DNA from: Pseudomonas sp. LS44 | GTDB taxonomy: Bacteria; Pseudomonadota; Gammaproteobacteria; Pseudomonadales; Pseudomonadaceae | DNA: 64,000 nucleotides | Reading direction: 5' to 3' | Assembly: GCF_024730785.1 (NCBI RefSeq) | Contig: NZ_CP102830.1 | Coordinates: forward strand, 2,170,001-2,234,000 | Shown: positions 7,870-16,858 of the stretch, piece by piece | Position numbering within the stretch: the first letter of the stretch is position 1 | Layout: each line of letters starts with the position of its first letter | Position numbers and translations under genes: made by a program | The notes under the pieces: generated by a model | Databases searched by the model: none | What the model was told of the DNA's origin: nothing | The model's input: only the letters and a program-made list of their open reading frames with translations

Positions 7870-8285
7870 GCGAGCCATAAGGTGAGCTGTTGGCCGTGTG
7901 GGTAAGGGATCGCAGAGAAAGCGAACGCCGGGCTGTAATGGTTCGGATAGGGGTTGGAACATCACCCCACGGGAAACCGGGCAGACTTCTGCGTGGTCGT
8001 TGATTGCATGAGGTCTGACGGGACTATCTCAGAAGTAGCGAGAGCAGGCCAGCATGATAGAGCACGGGCGAAAGCGCGTGTCTGTGGCCTGCCACCTATC
8101 ACCACGCAAGCGGAGGCAGGTGTAGTCGACTCGGAACTGATTGCAAGGGTGTATTGGCTCCAGAGAGATGCCGATACGCCGGTCTTCCGTGGAAGGCTTA
8201 CTGACGGCTTGAGCCGTATGCGGTGAAAATCGCACGTACGGTTCTCAGGGGGCCCTGGATCAGTAATGACCCGGGGCTACCCGAC
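7870..8285 (+). mobile_element. group II intron, internally deleted (right copy)
   Basis: It contains a block that looks like part of domain I (7870 to about 8030) joined to the end of domain IV, a 34-nt domain V at 8211-8244 and domain VI ending CTACCCGAC at 8285. The reverse transcriptase/maturase gene is missing. The reading frame at 7954-8226 (QAEAGVVDSELIARVYW...) is structured intron RNA, not a protein gene. TA follows the intron end at both this copy and the inverted left copy, suggesting the same target preference. Confidence 0.75.
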
Positions 8286-8638
8286 TAGATGTTGGTCTCT
8301 GCATTCGTATCACTCCACCCAAATGGATTCCCCATAGCATCCAGCGAATTGCAGATCATCGGAATGCCACTGCCTGGATTGATCTCGAACCCAGAGCAAT
8401 CTCCCAGTAGCGGAGCAGAACAGTTCGGCGAACCTATCGGAGTATCGAAAGGCTCGTCGATTTTCCAATACGCTGCCATTCGACTCAGTTGGTCATCCGT
8501 TGCGAGCGACCCGAAATCCAGGCTGTCATACACAACGATCATTTCACCAAGCGATGGATAGATTCTGGTCTGGTAGCCAAGACTGGGAGCAGGGCGTCGC
8601 AGGCTTTTGGCAAGTGCGGTGATAAGGCTTTTCAGCAT
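8285..8638 (-). pseudogene. 5' part of a gene cut by the intron/IS insertion
   Basis: A 117-codon frame starting MLKSLITALAKSLRRPAPSLGYQ, with a GAGGA ribosome site, running to the junction with the intron. Its stop codon (TAG read from 8287-8285) uses the last base of the intron, so the natural 3' end is lost. Rejoining the flanks with both TA pairs kept would continue as ...ETNIYKLTHFEITGEFEASN, matching the open frame at 6142-6348. No family recognised. AT-richer than the core genes. Confidence 0.5.
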
Positions 8639-9212
8639 GGCAATTTCCTCGACTTGAATGTCCCTGAAGCGGGAGGCCAGATCGGTCTGGCATTTCCAGT
8701 TTCCAGTCATTCTGAAAACTGCAAGTCGAGGTCTGGAGGCGCGCTTAAGATCAGGCGCGCAGTGCTTCTGCTGTCGCACGAGGCGAGTTGTGAAGGGGTG
8801 TGATGAGCCCCTTTGGAATGCCCTAAATCGGGATTGCTCAGCCCGAATCTGATACCAATTTTGATACCAATCGGTGTGTTTGGCTGAGTAGCCATGTGGC
8901 TGGAACCCGCGTGTTTCCTACTCATAGACCCCCACCCATACCCATGGCTTATTGCATGGTGATGTTTGCGGTAGAAATCACGGATTTTGACCAAGTTTGG
9001 GCGGGCGCGGGCGCGAATAAGGGCGCGATTGTAGCGGTTTGCTGACTGCAGCGGCAGAAAATTGCCTGGGCGGTCGTTACAGCATCAGGGCAATGCCGTT
9101 AAGACACGCCAAGACGAGTGACCTCTCCCGCTGTTACTCTGCGATCGGTTCTGATGGGTAAGCGCTCACAAAAGTGGAACCGAGCGATCAATGGCGAAAG
9201 GGAGCGCGCAGA
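8639..9212. other. non-coding or unassigned stretch
   Basis: No supportable gene. Minus-strand frames here (8707-8994 and the extension of the truncated gene) have no ribosome site and low-complexity translations. The GC-rich block 8996-9030 may mark the return to core chromosome. The last ~100 bases are expected to hold the promoter of the export operon, but no clear -35/-10 pair was identified. Confidence 0.4.
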
Positions 9213-10574
9213 GTGCGAATAAACGGATCAATCGGTTTGGGCCTGTGGTTGCTGATGTCGCTACAGACTGTAGCGGCGCAGGAAATCGCGATTGGCGACG
9301 CCATGGATCGCTTGCGCGACAGCCCCAAGCTCCGGGCCGGCGAGGCGGCAATCAATGCCGCCGAGGGTCAGCGTGAAGCCGCAACGGCGAAGCATTTTCC
9401 CGAGCTGGTGCTGTCCAGCAATCACTATCTGCTCGATCAGGATATTGAGGTCGATCTGGGCGATGTTCGTCAGGCCTTCGTCGATCATGGTGATGCGGCG
9501 GCTGCGGCGCGTATTTCCGACGTCACCATCCAAGACCGCAACTTCGGCAGCCTCGATGCCATCGTCAAATATCCGCTGTATACCGGCGGGCGGGTGAGTG
9601 CCGGCGTAGAGGCGGCGGAGTCAGCGGTCGAGGCCAGCCGCGAGGGGCGTGCGCACACCTACGACGAATTGGTATTGGAACTGGTGAAGCGCTACTACGG
9701 AGTACGCGTGGCCGAAGAGGCGCTGAGAGTACAGACGGCCGCCGCAAGCAGCCTGCGCAACCATGAACAGAACGCTCAGCATCTGGAGAAGGAAGGGCAG
9801 ATCGCGAAGGTCGAGCGTCTCAGCGCCGATGTTGCCGCTTCCGAAGCGGAGCGCGAGCGGTCGATGGCCGAGCGCAACCTGCGTATGGCCCGGCAATCGC
9901 TGGCCTCGTTGCTCAACGGCGAGGCTACGCCACCCCGCGATGTGGCTATTCCTACGGTGGACAGCCTGCCGCCGTTGCAGCGTTTCACCAGCGGTAGCCA
10001 GGACAACAGCCAGCTCAAACAACTGGCGGCGACCCGCAAACAAGCTGAATCGGCCACCGATGCGGTCAAGGGCGCCTATCTGCCAGCGGTCAACGTGCTG
10101 GCCGTGCGCAGTCTCAGCAACTACAACCTGCCGGAAATCTGGCCGCAGTGGACCGCCGGCGTAACCATTACTCTGCCGCTTTTCGATGGTGGCGAGCGGC
10201 GCGGCAAGCTGCACGAGGCCAACGCCCGGCTGGAGGAGGTCGGCCAGACCTACGAACAGGCACGCCGCGATTTCAATCTGTTGATCGAGCAGCGCTATCA
10301 CGAACTGGAAAATGCCCAGGAGCAGATTCGCACCTTGCGGCGCACCCGTCAGCTCAGCGACGAAAGCCTTCGCGCGCAGCAGAAAGCCTTTGCCGAAGGC
10401 TTCGCTCGCTCACTCGATGTAATCGATGCCCAGAACACTCAGTCCAAAGTCCAGCTCGCCGACTTGGGCGCTCGTTATTCCGCACTGACCAACTATGCCG
10501 CGCTGATGGTGGTGTCCGGCCAAGGACCCGCATTGGAGGAATGGCTACGCCGTACACAGGAGCAACGCCCATGA
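9213..10574 (+). CDS. TolC-family outer-membrane efflux protein
   Basis: A 453-residue protein with a signal peptide right at the chosen GTG start (MRINGSIGLGLWLLMSLQTVAAQ; GGGAG about nine bases upstream). The longer frame from 9174 would bury the signal. Two homologous halves with long coiled-coil helices (ESAVEASREGRAHTYDELVLELVKRYYGVR; EVGQTYEQARRDFNLLIEQRYHELENAQEQI) and LPLFDGGERRGKL are typical of TolC. It forms the outer-membrane channel-tunnel for the fusion protein and permeases that follow. Its stop overlaps the next ATG by four bases, so it is the first gene of a tight operon. Confidence 0.88.
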   Translation: MRINGSIGLGLWLLMSLQTVAAQEIAIGDAMDRLRDSPKLRAGEAAINAAEGQREAATAKHFPELVLSSNHYLLDQDIEVDLGDVRQAFVDHGDAAAAARISDVTIQDRNFGSLDAIVKYPLYTGGRVSAGVEAAESAVEASREGRAHTYDELVLELVKRYYGVRVAEEALRVQTAAASSLRNHEQNAQHLEKEGQIAKVERLSADVAASEAERERSMAERNLRMARQSLASLLNGEATPPRDVAIPTVDSLPPLQRFTSGSQDNSQLKQLAATRKQAESATDAVKGAYLPAVNVLAVRSLSNYNLPEIWPQWTAGVTITLPLFDGGERRGKLHEANARLEEVGQTYEQARRDFNLLIEQRYHELENAQEQIRTLRRTRQLSDESLRAQQKAFAEGFARSLDVIDAQNTQSKVQLADLGARYSALTNYAALMVVSGQGPALEEWLRRTQEQRP

Positions 10575-11578
10575 GCGAAGGGACCAATTCGCCGAAATCA
10601 GGCAAATCCATCTTCCTGCTGGGATTAGCGGTGCTCGTCATCGCAGGGTTGGCGGTCTGGGTATTCTGGCCCCAGCCACGTTATCTCGAGGGGCAGATCG
10701 AAGCTGATCGGGTCAACATCGCCTCCAAATACCCCGGTCGCGTCAAAGCGATCCACGTGCGTGAAGGCGATGCAGTCACGGTCGGCCAACTGCTGGTGGA
10801 GATCGACAGTCCGGAAGCCGACGCCAAAATGGCCCAGGTGCAGGCCATGGTCAGTGGTGCCACCGCCCTGCGCGACAAAGCACAGACCGGCGCGCGCAGC
10901 CAGGATATCGCTCGCGCCAAAGCCGGCTGGCTGGCAGCGCAGGAAGAGGCCCGGCTGGCGCAGACCACCGCCGGGCGCATGGAGCGTCTGTTTCGCGACG
11001 GGGTGATCCCGCAGCAGCGCCGCGACGAAGTGCAAACCATGGCCGCCGCCAGCGCGCAGAAAGTCCTCGCCGCCAAAGCGCAATACGATGAAGCGCAAGA
11101 GGGCGCGCGCACGGAGGACAAAGCCGCGGCCACTGCGCAGTTGGGAGAAGCCGAAGGCGCCCGCGCGGAAGTCCAGGCGGTGATTGCCGAAACCCGCCTG
11201 AGCGCACCGGTGGCCGGCGAAATCAGCACGCGCGTCATCGAAGAGGGCGAGGTGTTGGGCGCCGGCTTCCCGCTGCTGGTGATCACCCGCACCGACCTGC
11301 CGTGGGTCACCTTCAATCTGCGCGAGGACTTCCTTCACGGGCTCAAGGTGGGTCAGGAGTTCACCGCCCGGGTGCCGGCGCTGAGTAATCGTGAGGTGCG
11401 CTTCAAAGTCAGCCTGATCGCGCCGCTGGGCGATTTCGCCACTTGGCGCTCGACCCGCGACCTGGGCAGTTTCGATCTACGCACCTTCGAGGTCCGGGCT
11501 CGGCCGGTCGAGGCGGTGGAGGGGTTGCGTCCGGGCATGCGCGTGGTGCTCCCGGAATCCGACCTGACCGCGGGCTGA
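10571..11578 (+). CDS. HlyD-family membrane fusion protein
   Basis: A 335-residue periplasmic adaptor. It has one N-terminal membrane anchor (FLLGLAVLVIAGLAVWVFWP) and a split biotinyl-lipoyl domain (GRVKAIHVREGDAVTVGQLLVEIDSPEA ... TRLSAPVAGEISTRVIEEGEVL). Between these lies an alanine-rich coiled-coil hairpin (about residues 85-200), and a beta-barrel domain follows. It resembles YhiI/YbhG-type adaptors that link an inner-membrane ABC permease to TolC. Overlaps at the start (ATGA with tolC) and the 7-base gap to the permease indicate co-translation. Confidence 0.88.
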   Translation: MSEGTNSPKSGKSIFLLGLAVLVIAGLAVWVFWPQPRYLEGQIEADRVNIASKYPGRVKAIHVREGDAVTVGQLLVEIDSPEADAKMAQVQAMVSGATALRDKAQTGARSQDIARAKAGWLAAQEEARLAQTTAGRMERLFRDGVIPQQRRDEVQTMAAASAQKVLAAKAQYDEAQEGARTEDKAAATAQLGEAEGARAEVQAVIAETRLSAPVAGEISTRVIEEGEVLGAGFPLLVITRTDLPWVTFNLREDFLHGLKVGQEFTARVPALSNREVRFKVSLIAPLGDFATWRSTRDLGSFDLRTFEVRARPVEAVEGLRPGMRVVLPESDLTAG

Positions 11579-11585
11579 GGCCGGC

Positions 11586-12734
11586 ATGGGTCGTTTCCTG
11601 CACCGCGAGTGGCAGCGTATCCGCGATCACCAGTCGGCGGCCTGGCTGCTGTTCGGGCTGCCGCTCATTGGCACCGTGCTGCTGCTATGGATCTTCTCCG
11701 CACGCACACCGCATGACCTGCCGATCGCCGTGGTGGACTTCGACAACAGCGTCTTGAGTCGCGAGGTCACCCGTCTGCTGGATGCCACCAGCTCCACCCG
11801 GGTCGCGGCCTTTCCAGACAGCGTCGGTGCCGCGCAAGACCTGCTGCTGCGCGGCGAGGTCTATGCGGTGATGGCGCTGCCCCACGACCTGTTCAAGCGG
11901 ATGAAGCGTGGCGATCCGGTCCCGATTCAGGTGTTCGTCAACCAGCAACTGATGACTGCGGCGGGCAGGATCAGCGTCGATGTCCAGTCGGTGCTGGGTG
12001 AGCTGTCGGCCCGCAACTCGTTGATCCAGCAGGCACAGATGGGCGGCAAGGTGGTCAGCATCCTCCCGGTGCGCGCCGAACTGCACCCGCTGTTCAACCC
12101 TGGCATCGACTATGGGCCCTTTCTCGCCTTGCTACTGATCTCGGCGACGCTGCACGTGTTCATCTTCATCAGCGCTACCCAGTTCCTCGGCACCGAACTG
12201 CTGGAGAAGAGCGTGCCGGCTTGGCTGGCGGCGGCGCAGGGCGGCTGGTTTCTCGCGCTATTACGCAAGTTCGGACTCTATACCGGCTGGTGGATGCTGT
12301 TCGGCAGCTTGCTGCTGTTTGGCACCTACCGCTGGCTGGGCATGGGTATGCCCGAGCATCTGGGCGTGATGCTGTTCGGCTTGCTGCTGTTGGTACTGGT
12401 CTATCAGGGCCTGGCCTTGCTGCTGGTGATGACCACCGCCAACTACCGGGTGGCCGTGTCGCTTGCCAGTCTGATCGCCTCGCCGGCGGTGGCGTTCTGT
12501 GGGGTGACCTTTCCTCTCGAGGCATTGCCGCTCGGTCCGCGCATTTGGGGCGAGATGCTGCCGCTGACCCATTTCGTCCATCTGCAGATCGAGCAGACCC
12601 TGGGTTCGATACCCGAAGCGGTGTCTGCTCAGCGTTTGCTGACCCTGGCCCTGATGACCGCATTCTTCTGGGGGATCGGCTTGTGGCGTGCGCGGCTGGT
12701 TTTGCAGACACCGAGCTACTGGGGGCGCGAATGA
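11586..12734 (+). CDS. ABC-2 type transporter permease
   Basis: A 382-residue YhhJ/YbhR-like permease. TM1 is at about residues 20-40. A large periplasmic domain opens with PIAVVDFDNSVLSREVTRLLDA, and five further membrane segments follow (from about residue 178). It is paralogous to the next gene: both share the VVDxDNSxLSRE block, so they probably form a heterodimeric permease. Family members export drugs, lipids or other hydrophobic compounds. No nucleotide-binding subunit gene is present in the operon, which is unusual for an ABC exporter. Confidence 0.87.
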   Translation: MGRFLHREWQRIRDHQSAAWLLFGLPLIGTVLLLWIFSARTPHDLPIAVVDFDNSVLSREVTRLLDATSSTRVAAFPDSVGAAQDLLLRGEVYAVMALPHDLFKRMKRGDPVPIQVFVNQQLMTAAGRISVDVQSVLGELSARNSLIQQAQMGGKVVSILPVRAELHPLFNPGIDYGPFLALLLISATLHVFIFISATQFLGTELLEKSVPAWLAAAQGGWFLALLRKFGLYTGWWMLFGSLLLFGTYRWLGMGMPEHLGVMLFGLLLLVLVYQGLALLLVMTTANYRVAVSLASLIASPAVAFCGVTFPLEALPLGPRIWGEMLPLTHFVHLQIEQTLGSIPEAVSAQRLLTLALMTAFFWGIGLWRARLVLQTPSYWGRE

Positions 12735-13876
12735 TCGGGGCCTTTCTGCAGGCGATGCGCGAGGAGTTTGCCGCGGTGCGTCGCAACGAGGGCGCGCTGG
12801 GCGTGCTGATCGGCGCCATTCTGCTGTATGGCCTGCTGTATCCCTCGCCCTACAGCCACCAGGTGTTTCGTGACGTGCCGGTGGTGGTGGTCGACCACGA
12901 CAACAGCGCCCTCAGCCGCGAACTGATCCGCATGGCGGATGCTGCCGAGATGGTCGAAGTGGTCGGTTCTGCGGACGACATGAGCGCCGCCCGCGACCAG
13001 CTGTATCGCTCGAAAGCCCTGGGTGTGGTGGAGATTCCTCGCGAGTTCGAGCGACGTGTGCTGCGCGGCGAGCAGGCGGTGATCGGCGTGTATGGCAACG
13101 CCGGTTATGTGCTGGCCTACAGCATGATCGCCGAAACTCTCACCGAGGTGGCGATGACCATCGGCGCCGGAGTACAGATCGAGCAGCTGCAGGCCAAGGG
13201 GGTGCCGCAGGAACAGGCCAATGTCACGCGGGCGGTGCTGCCGGTTACCATCAAGACGCTCTACGACCCAGCTGGCGGTTATGCCAGCTACGTGGTGCCG
13301 GCCGTGCTGATCATCATGCTGCACCAGACCCTGCTGATCGGCATCGGCATGCTTTCGGCAGACAATCGCCACCTGCCACTGTCGCCCGTGGCCGGACGCT
13401 CGCCGGGGATGTGGGTGCTCGGCCGCTGCGTGCCGTACCTGCTGATCTCGGCGTTCAACTCGCTGTTCTTCTTCGGCGTGATCTTCCGCCTCTACGGGCT
13501 GCCGAACCAGGGCAACGGCTGGGTGTTGATGCCCTTCCTGACGCTGTTCCTGCTCGCCACCACGCTGTTCGGCTTGGTGGTCGGCAACCTCTTCCGCAGC
13601 TCGATCACCGTCGGTCAGGTGCTGCTGTTCACCTCGCTGCCGGGCGTGTTCCTCGCCGGCTTCAGTTGGCCAAAGGAGATGCTTCCCGAACCGTTGTTCT
13701 GGCTGTCGAGGATGATCCCCAATACCTCTGGGGTAGAGGGCTTCCTGCGCTTGCACCAGATGGGCGCCAGCTATCAGCAGATCCAGTGGCCGCTGATCAA
13801 CCTGGCCATCCTCGCCCTGGTGTTCTGGCTGCTGGCACGCTGGTTGACACGGCGGCGGGTGAAGGCAGGGAGGTAG
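12731..13876 (+). CDS. ABC-2 type transporter permease (paralogue)
   Basis: A 381-residue permease with the same plan as its upstream partner: TM1 near residues 22-38, a periplasmic domain starting VVVVDHDNSALSRELIRMADA, then membrane segments from about residue 195, including VVPAVLIIMLHQTLLIGIGML and LLFTSLPGVFLAGFSWP. The start overlaps the previous stop (ATGA). The TAG stop is formed by the GTAG head of a REP element, so the repeat abuts or has replaced the original 3' end. Last gene of the export operon. Confidence 0.87.
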   Translation: MIGAFLQAMREEFAAVRRNEGALGVLIGAILLYGLLYPSPYSHQVFRDVPVVVVDHDNSALSRELIRMADAAEMVEVVGSADDMSAARDQLYRSKALGVVEIPREFERRVLRGEQAVIGVYGNAGYVLAYSMIAETLTEVAMTIGAGVQIEQLQAKGVPQEQANVTRAVLPVTIKTLYDPAGGYASYVVPAVLIIMLHQTLLIGIGMLSADNRHLPLSPVAGRSPGMWVLGRCVPYLLISAFNSLFFFGVIFRLYGLPNQGNGWVLMPFLTLFLLATTLFGLVVGNLFRSSITVGQVLLFTSLPGVFLAGFSWPKEMLPEPLFWLSRMIPNTSGVEGFLRLHQMGASYQQIQWPLINLAILALVFWLLARWLTRRRVKAGR

Positions 13877-13931
13877 GAGCGAATTCATTCGCGATGGGGC
13901 AGCTGCCGATCGCGAATGAATTCGCTCCTAC
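13873..13931. repeat. REP pair, GTAGGAGCGAAT class
   Basis: Two inverted REPs with stem GCGAAT/ATTCGC. The first GTAG contains the stop codon of the upstream permease gene (TAG at 13874-13876). The pair separates that gene from the convergent ppiC-like gene and may act as a 3'-end structure for both. Confidence 0.85.
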
Positions 13932-13940
13932 TGGCAGGTT

Positions 13941-14219
13941 TCACTCGCGATAGAACACCTGCACCAGGTGATAGCCAAACTGGCTCTTTATCGGTCCATG
14001 CACCTCGCGCACCGGCTTCTTGAAAATCACCTGATCGATCGCCCGCACCATCTGCCCGGGACGCACTTCGCCCAGGTCGCCACCCTTTTTGCCGGACGGG
14101 CAGGTCGAGTACTTGCGGGCCAGTACATCGAAAGCTTCACCGGCGGCGATGCGTTTCTTCAGCGCCGCCGCTTCGGCCTCAGTCTTGACCAGGATGTGGC
14201 GGGCCATTGCCTTTGCCAT
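13941..14219 (-). CDS. ppiC: parvulin-type peptidyl-prolyl isomerase
   Basis: A 92-residue single-domain parvulin starting MAKAMARHILVKTEAEA, with the family blocks FDVLARKYSTCPSGKKGGDLGEVRPGQMV and VHGPIKSQFGYHLVQVFYRE at the C-terminus. Length and absence of a signal peptide match cytoplasmic PpiC. It catalyses cis-trans isomerisation of prolyl bonds. The start is set by a GAGG element upstream; a longer frame to 14321 lacks support. It is divergent from the PilT/PilU-family gene. Confidence 0.9.
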   Translation of the reverse strand: MAKAMARHILVKTEAEAAALKKRIAAGEAFDVLARKYSTCPSGKKGGDLGEVRPGQMVRAIDQVIFKKPVREVHGPIKSQFGYHLVQVFYRE

Positions 14220-14350
14220 GACGCTATCCTCAATTTTTTCCGGACGGTATTGTGCCAGCTTTTGTTGCGCCATCAGAATGACGCCATCTTTCAGGCTTGT
14301 TGGCCGCCGATACCGCTGCATCCCACAAAAATAGCTACGGACGCACCGTC

Positions 14351-15565
14351 ATGGATCTCTCTGCAATGCTCAAAATCCTGTCTAGTCAGGATGGCTCCGA
14401 TCTCTACCTGTCCACCGGTGCACCACCTTGTGCGAAGTTCAACGGCGTGTTGCGCGCGCTGGCGGCCGAGCCGCTCAAGCCGGGCGAGGTGGCCGCCATT
14501 GCGGCGAGTGTGATGGATGCCGAGCAGAAGGCTGAATTCGAGCGCGAGCTGGAGATGAATCTGGCCACCTCGGTACCGGGGGTCGGGCGCTTCCGCATCA
14601 ACATCTTCAAACAGCGCAACGAAGTCTCCATCGTCGCGCGCAACATCAAGCTGGACATCCCCAAGTTCGAAGACCTCAAGCTGCCCGAGGTGCTGCTCAA
14701 GACCGTGATGGAGAAGCGCGGTCTGGTGCTGTTCGTCGGTGGCACCGGCTCGGGCAAGTCCACCTCGCTGGCGGCGCTGATCGACTACCGCAACCGCAAC
14801 AGCGGCGGCCACATCATCACCATCGAAGACCCGGTGGAATACGTGCATCGGCACAAGAAGTCGATCATCAACCAGCGCGAAGTCGGCGTGGACACCCGCA
14901 GCTTCCACGCGGCGCTGAAGAACACCCTGCGCCAGGCCCCGGACGTGATCCTGATCGGCGAGATTCGCGACCGCGAGACCATGGAGCACGCGCTGGCCTT
15001 TGCCGACACCGGCCACCTGGCGATCTCCACCCTGCACGCCAATAACGCCAACCAGGCGCTCGACCGCATCATCAACTTCTTCCCCGAGGAGCGCCGCCCG
15101 CAGCTGCTCAACGACCTGGGCAACAACCTCAAGGCCTTCGTCTCCCAACGCCTGGTCAAGACCACCGACGGCAAGCGCCGCGCGGCGGTGGAAGTGCTGC
15201 TCGGTACGCCGACCATCCGCGACCTGATCAAGCGCAACGAGTTCTCCGAGATCAAGGAGATCATGGAAAAGTCGAAGAACCTCGGCATGCAGACCTTCGA
15301 CCAGGCGCTGATCGACCTCGTCAACGAGGGTGTGATCGACGAAGACGAGGCGGTGAAGAACGCCGACTCGGCCAACAACGTGCGCCTCAAGCTCAAGCTC
15401 TACCGCGAAACCCCGGCTGCACCGGCCGCCCAGTCCGTCGTGTCGACGGCCCCGGTCGCGACCACCGCGAAGGCGATCGAGTCGGGCGACTGGAGCATGG
15501 AGCTCAAGCTCGAGGACATCGAGGAAGAGCAGCTACCCGAAGATCCGGGGCGCCGCGGTATCTGA
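14351..15565 (+). CDS. PilT/PilU-family pilus retraction ATPase
   Basis: A 404-residue secretion-superfamily ATPase. The Walker A GGTGSGKST begins at residue 130; the Asp box IITIEDPVEYVH, Walker B region (DVILIGEIRDRETMEHAL) and His box (GHLAISTLHANNANQALDRIINFFP) are complete. The N-terminus (DLSAMLKILSSQDGSDLYLSTGAPP) is closer to PilU than to PilT, and the tail beyond about residue 355 is an acidic extension. It would hydrolyse ATP to help depolymerise type IV pili at the inner-membrane base. No pilus genes adjoin it, so it could be PilU or an additional paralogue. Confidence 0.85.
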   Translation: MDLSAMLKILSSQDGSDLYLSTGAPPCAKFNGVLRALAAEPLKPGEVAAIAASVMDAEQKAEFERELEMNLATSVPGVGRFRINIFKQRNEVSIVARNIKLDIPKFEDLKLPEVLLKTVMEKRGLVLFVGGTGSGKSTSLAALIDYRNRNSGGHIITIEDPVEYVHRHKKSIINQREVGVDTRSFHAALKNTLRQAPDVILIGEIRDRETMEHALAFADTGHLAISTLHANNANQALDRIINFFPEERRPQLLNDLGNNLKAFVSQRLVKTTDGKRRAAVEVLLGTPTIRDLIKRNEFSEIKEIMEKSKNLGMQTFDQALIDLVNEGVIDEDEAVKNADSANNVRLKLKLYRETPAAPAAQSVVSTAPVATTAKAIESGDWSMELKLEDIEEEQLPEDPGRRGI

Positions 15566-15661
15566 GGCGCTGTACCGCTGACTCAGCCGCGCACTGTATC
15601 GGGTGCGCGGGTACGCTTCGGTCTACAGTCGCAGGCACTGGGCATTCAACCGGAGCGAACC

Positions 15662-16258
15662 ATGCGCATCGCCATCCTCACCTTTGACGGCTTCAACGAG
15701 CTCGACTCCTTCGTCGCCGCCGGCCTGCTCAATCGCCTGCGCAGCCAGGGTTGGTGCGCGGAGATCACCTGCCCGACGGCGCAGGTGATCTCGATGAACG
15801 GCGTGATCGTGCATGCCCAGCAGCCGCTGGAGTTTGCCAACCAGGCTGATGTGGTGCTGTTTGGAAGCGGCATCAAGACCCGCGAGATCGCCCAGTCGCC
15901 GGCGATTCTCGACCGCTTGCGCCTCGACCCGCAGGGCCAGCTGATCGGCGCACAGTGCTCCGGCACACTGCTGATGGCCAAGCTCGGCCTGCTCGGCGAC
16001 CTGCCGGCCTGCACCGACCTGACCACCAAGCCCTGGGTCATCGAAGCCGGCGTGCGCGTGCTCGATCAACCGTTCTACGCCAGCGGCAACCTGGCCACCG
16101 CCGGCGGCTGCCTGTCGGCGCCCTACCTGGCCGCCTGGGTGATCGCCAAACTGGCCGGCGAGGGCGCCTGCGCCGAGGCGCTGCACTACGTGGCGCCGGT
16201 GGGCGAGAAAGACGCCTTCGTGGCCAGGGCGTCGGGCGTGGTGAGGCCGTATCTGTAG
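15662..16258 (+). CDS. DJ-1/PfpI-family protein
   Basis: A 198-residue class-I glutamine-amidotransferase-like protein. MRIAILTFDGFNELDSFVAAGLL is the typical first strand and helix with the acidic residue. The nucleophile-elbow Cys lies in LIGAQCSGTLLMAKLGLL. GVRVLDQPFYASGNLATAGGCLSAPYLAAWV is the usual C-terminal block. Family members act as deglycases, chaperones or regulators; no DNA-binding domain is attached here. A GGAG element precedes the ATG. The exact activity is not deducible. Confidence 0.85.
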   Translation: MRIAILTFDGFNELDSFVAAGLLNRLRSQGWCAEITCPTAQVISMNGVIVHAQQPLEFANQADVVLFGSGIKTREIAQSPAILDRLRLDPQGQLIGAQCSGTLLMAKLGLLGDLPACTDLTTKPWVIEAGVRVLDQPFYASGNLATAGGCLSAPYLAAWVIAKLAGEGACAEALHYVAPVGEKDAFVARASGVVRPYL

Positions 16259-16382
16259 TAGTGGCGACCGGTTGCTGGCGTACTGCTCGCAGCGCTCCTG
16301 AGTCCGCCCCACGGGCTGAAGCTCGAGGAGAGCCGCCGGAAGACCCGGGGCGACCGGGGGCCGAGGCGGAGCACAGGCTTTT

Positions 16383-16454
16383 GTAGGAGCGAATTTATTC
16401 GCGATTCTGGAGCGACTCCGCATAGCCCTTCGTCGCGAATAAATTCGCTCCTAC
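16383..16454. repeat. REP pair, GTAGGAGCGAAT class
   Basis: Inverted pair of GTAGGAGCGAATTTATTCGC units facing each other with a ~28-base spacer. Confidence 0.9.
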
Positions 16455-16547
16455 AGGAAAGGGCATTGCCTGCCAGGCCCGAATTTCTTATGCCCGCGTT
16501 TGCGAGGAGGGCAGACCACACTTTCTCGCGGAGCGACCACACTGTAA

Positions 16548-16744
16548 GAGCCTGTTCACGATCTGCTGCGCGTCGGTCATACGGCGTTGAAAATGGCTTC
16601 GGAAAGCGGCTTGCCGCTAACGTGCTTCAGCGCGACCCGAAGGGCGAGCGAAGCGAGTACTGCTCATTTACAACTCGTAAACTCCGCGTCCTCAGCCATT
16701 TCCGCCTTGTCTGGCCTTAGCTCGCGAGATCGGGAACAGGCTCT
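16548..16744. repeat. large palindromic element with GAGCCTGTTCACGATC ends
   Basis: 197-bp element with terminal inverted repeats (GAGCCTGTTCACGATCT and AGATCGGGAACAGGCTCT), internal hairpins and no gene. Related copies lie at 21958-22099 (complete) and about 31247-31377 (half). It has the look of a miniature inverted-repeat element, but its parent transposase is not in the window. Confidence 0.65.
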
Positions 16745-16858
16745 AAGAGCAACGCGCAGGAGCCCGACTTCTGCGGTCGTTCGAATAGTCACTTGCCGAT
16801 CGTCGGGCACAGGCTCGGAGGTTAGCGCTAGGCATCACTCGCATAGAGGAGGCTGATC

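Larger units (their letters stand above)
16259..16858. other. 600-base gap with two repeat elements only
   Basis: No gene is supported. The gap contains a REP pair (16383-16454) and a longer palindromic element (16548-16744), annotated separately. Confidence 0.6.

Noticed and set aside
7954..8226. 90-codon frame in the right intron fragment
   Set aside because: It overlies domains of a group II intron; the similar sequence in the left fragment is not conserved as protein.
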